Source: Betaproteobacteria bacterium (GTDB lineage: Bacteria; Pseudomonadota; Gammaproteobacteria; Burkholderiales; Burkholderiaceae_C). Taken from it: DNA of 64,000 nucleotides. The notes under the pieces are model-generated. The model was not told where the DNA came from, ran no database searches, and saw nothing but the letters and a program-made list of their open reading frames with translations. The stretch is taken from NCBI GenBank assembly GCA_016704535.1, contig JADIZZ010000002.1, positions 496,001 to 560,000 of the forward strand, in the 5' to 3' direction. Shown here one piece after another: positions 61,851 through 64,000 of this stretch (position 1 is its first letter; every line of letters begins with the position of its first letter). Made by a program: the position numbers and the translations under genes.

Positions 61851-63896
61851 TCATATCGCGAGCGGGTCGATGTCGACGGCCCAGCGCAGCAGACCCTTGT
61901 GGCGAGTACGCATTGGGTTCAGGCGGGGCAGCCAGGCCGCCAGCATGCGCTGCAGGGTCACGCGCGACGGCGACTCCACCAGCATCTGCATGCGTTCCAC
62001 ATCGGCCACTTTCGAGACGAAGGGTGGCACCGGCGGGTAGACGGTGACGCCGTCGTGGGCCTGCACCAGCGCCGAAGCCTCGCGCAGGAAGGCCGTGGCC
62101 ACCTCGGCCGTGCGCGCGTCCGCGCGCAGCAGCGCCAGGCTGGCGAAGGGCGGCAGGCCGGAGGCCCTGCGCTCGGCCAGCTGCGCCGCGGCAAAGGCTT
62201 CGTAGTCGTGGGCGCGCAGCGCTGCGTAGATCGGGTGCGCGGGATGCCAGGTCTGGATCCACATCTCGCTGCGCGCGGCCTGTGCGGCGTCGCGACCGGC
62301 GCGGCCGCCGGCTTGCATCAAGAGGGCGAACAAACGCTCCGGGGCGCGGAAGTCGCTGGTGAAGAGCGCCCCATCGGGGTTGACGGCGGCCACCAGCGTG
62401 ACGCGGCGGAAGTCATGCCCCTTGGCGAGCATCTGCGTGCCCACCAGCACGTCCACCTCGCCTGCATGCACGGCCTGCAGCTGCTGCTGCAGCTGGCCTT
62501 CGCCGCGTGTGCTGTCGGCGTCGAGGCGGCCGATGCGAGCCTGTGGAAGCAGTCTTGCCAGCTGCTCCTGCAACTTTTCGGTACCGCGCCCGAGGGGCGA
62601 GATGTCGAGGTTGCCGCAATCCGGGCAGGCGCGAGGTACCCGTTCGGTGAAGCCGCAGTGGTGGCAGCGCAGCGTGCGGTCGAGCTTGTGAAAGACACGC
62701 CAGGCGCTGCAGTGCGGGCATCCGCTTTTCCAGGCGCAGGCGCCACAGTGCAGCACGGGTGCATAACCGCGGCGGTTCAGCAGCAGCAGGCTCTGCTCGC
62801 CGCGCGCGATGCGCTCCTCGATGGCGGCCAGCAGCGGCGGCGCCAGCACCCTTTCCTCGTTGAGCTTGGGCAGCAGGTTCATGTCGACCAGCCGCACCCG
62901 CGGCATGGCGCCACCTCCGATCCGCTGGGCCATCGGCAGGCGCAGGTAGCGCCCTTCCTGCACGCGCTGCCAGGTCTCCAGCGAGGGCGTGGCCGAGCCC
63001 AGCACCACCGGCACGCCGGCGTGGTGGGCGCGCCAGACGGCGAGGTCACGCGCCGAGTAGCGCGCGCCCTCCTGCTGCTTGAAGCTGGGGTCGTGTTCCT
63101 CGTCGACGACGATCAGCCCCAGCTTCGGCATCGAGGCAAACACCGCCAGCCGCGTGCCCAGCACCAAGTCGGCGCGGCCCAGATGGGCCAGCAGCCAGTG
63201 GCGCAGGCGCTGCGCTGGCGTAAGCGCACTGTGCAGGCTGACGAGCAGCCGGCCGGGGAATCGTTCGGCGAAGCGCGCCTCGAGCTGCGGCGTGAGGTTG
63301 ATCTCGGGCACCAGCACCAGCGCCTGCTCGCCGCGCGCCAGTGCCGCCGCTGCGGCGCGCAGGTAGACCTCGGTCTTGCCGCTGCCGGTGACACCGTGCA
63401 GCAGCACGGCCTTGCCGCCGTGGCCGCCGGGGCCGGAGGCGGCGAGCACTGCCAGCGCGGCCGCCTGCTCCTCGCTCAGTTCGGGTTGCGCTGGCTCGGC
63501 GGCGGCCGGTAGTGCCGGCAGACTGGCCAGCCGCTTGAGCCTGCGCGCCAGCTGTGTGTCGTCGAGCTTGCGCAGCTCGGGCGGCAGCACGGCCAGCGCC
63601 AGCTCACCCACGCCGCGCTGGTAGTAGGCCGCGGCGAACTCCACCAGGGCGCGCCAGTCGGCGCCCAGCGGGGGCAGGGCGGTCAAGGCCAGCGTGACAG
63701 GGCGCAGTTCGGCGGGCGGGGGTGGCGCGTCGGCGCGGCGTTCCCAGACGAGGCCGGGCACGTCGCGCCGGCCCAGCGGCACCCGCAACAGCGTGCCCGG
63801 AACGAGTCGCTGCTCGCTCCCGTAGTCGAGCAGGCCGCTGATGCTGGTGTGGCGCGGCGTTTCCACCGCCACCGCCACGGGTGCGTGCTCAGTCAC
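61851..63896 (-). CDS. priA: Primosomal replication helicase PriA
   Basis: A protein of 681 residues. The N-terminal 3'-OH-binding domain (TSISGLLDYGSEQRLVPGTL) is followed by a superfamily-2 helicase core: Walker A LHGVTGSGKTEVYL, DEEH (IVVDEEHDPSF), GSATPS, and the zinc domain with paired Cys (CGACAWKSGCPHCS, CHHCGF, CPDCGN). It restarts stalled replication forks. Nothing recognisable follows from 63897 to the window end (104 bases). Confidence 0.95.
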   Translation of the reverse strand: MTEHAPVAVAVETPRHTSISGLLDYGSEQRLVPGTLLRVPLGRRDVPGLVWERRADAPPPPAELRPVTLALTALPPLGADWRALVEFAAAYYQRGVGELALAVLPPELRKLDDTQLARRLKRLASLPALPAAAEPAQPELSEEQAAALAVLAASGPGGHGGKAVLLHGVTGSGKTEVYLRAAAAALARGEQALVLVPEINLTPQLEARFAERFPGRLLVSLHSALTPAQRLRHWLLAHLGRADLVLGTRLAVFASMPKLGLIVVDEEHDPSFKQQEGARYSARDLAVWRAHHAGVPVVLGSATPSLETWQRVQEGRYLRLPMAQRIGGGAMPRVRLVDMNLLPKLNEERVLAPPLLAAIEERIARGEQSLLLLNRRGYAPVLHCGACAWKSGCPHCSAWRVFHKLDRTLRCHHCGFTERVPRACPDCGNLDISPLGRGTEKLQEQLARLLPQARIGRLDADSTRGEGQLQQQLQAVHAGEVDVLVGTQMLAKGHDFRRVTLVAAVNPDGALFTSDFRAPERLFALLMQAGGRAGRDAAQAARSEMWIQTWHPAHPIYAALRAHDYEAFAAAQLAERRASGLPPFASLALLRADARTAEVATAFLREASALVQAHDGVTVYPPVPPFVSKVADVERMQMLVESPSRVTLQRMLAAWLPRLNPMRTRHKGLLRWAVDIDPLAI

Positions 63897-64000
63897 GTCC
63901 GCGCGTGGTGAACTTGCGCGCGAAAGCCAGTCTCGACTTCAAGTAATCGCCGCAAGTGCATGATCGGAAAGACATTTTCGAGCTGTCCACGAAATCTGTG

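Overview
The window reads as chromosomal DNA of a high-GC betaproteobacterium of the order Burkholderiales, probably near the Rubrivivax/Leptothrix/Methylibium group. Supporting markers are a PhaM-type polyhydroxyalkanoate granule protein, a beta-type glutamate-cysteine ligase of about 430 residues, a homocysteine-domain-only MetH, a HiPIP, a glcDEF glycolate oxidase locus and an Ala-rich AmtB leader. This placement is inferred from gene content and composition, not from a marker RNA. No rRNA, tRNA, CRISPR array, prophage or complete insertion sequence was found.

Layout: 1-5.8 kb holds a response regulator (minus), glutathione peroxidase overlapping tyrB (plus), and an ornithine cyclodeaminase divergent from an Lrp-type regulator with a perfect 15-bp dyad between them, then a DsbA-like oxidoreductase overlapping a CYTH protein. 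6-8.8 kb holds an NTF2-like protein, a block of about 530 nearly pure G bases flanked by imperfect 38-bp inverted repeats, and an amidase. 8.8-14.5 kb carries a TTC38-like protein, a DUF1992 protein, an NTF2-like protein, a broken sugar dehydrogenase, a CPBP protease, an alcohol dehydrogenase and an orphan HicA-like protein. 14.8-19.5 kb carries an MsbA-type exporter, then a gene graveyard (prolyl oligopeptidase, EAL and phosphonate-binding-protein remnants) around an intact MarC, then two lower-GC genes. 19.6-27.9 kb carries a GST, OsmC, MtfA-like peptidase, H-NS-like protein, glpK, an EamA exporter, a lipoprotein-like HiPIP, an FAH-family enzyme and two unknown genes.

27.9-33.7 kb (minus) is a tight six-gene run, glcD-glcE-methyltransferase-lrgA-lrgB-glcF. 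Because plant PLGG1, an LrgA/LrgB homologue, carries glycolate and glycerate, this arrangement suggests that LrgAB moves glycolate here. 33.8-38.4 kb carries FIST, PhaM and a penicillin-acylase homologue. 38.6-46.4 kb carries a BON lipoprotein, two SGNH hydrolases, an alternative oxidase lacking its N-terminal third, an alpha/beta hydrolase, a cardiolipin-synthase-like protein, a cupin, a Met-rich lipoprotein with a small membrane partner, and an unknown protein. 46.6-54 kb carries DUF418, an aspartyl protease, an FAH-family enzyme, a DUF3108 protein, a GGDEF-EAL gene split by an in-frame TAG, and metH1. 54.1-63.9 kb carries kup, gshA, glnK-amtB behind a probable sigma-54/NtrC promoter and the stub of a porin gene, then comM, an ArsC-like protein and priA.

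Recurrent themes are (1) genes that keep both ends or one end but have lost the middle or a terminus, (2) -10-like hexamers (TACATT/TACAAT) 6-9 nt before start codons, suggesting leaderless mRNAs, and (3) hairpin-rich intergenic repeats.
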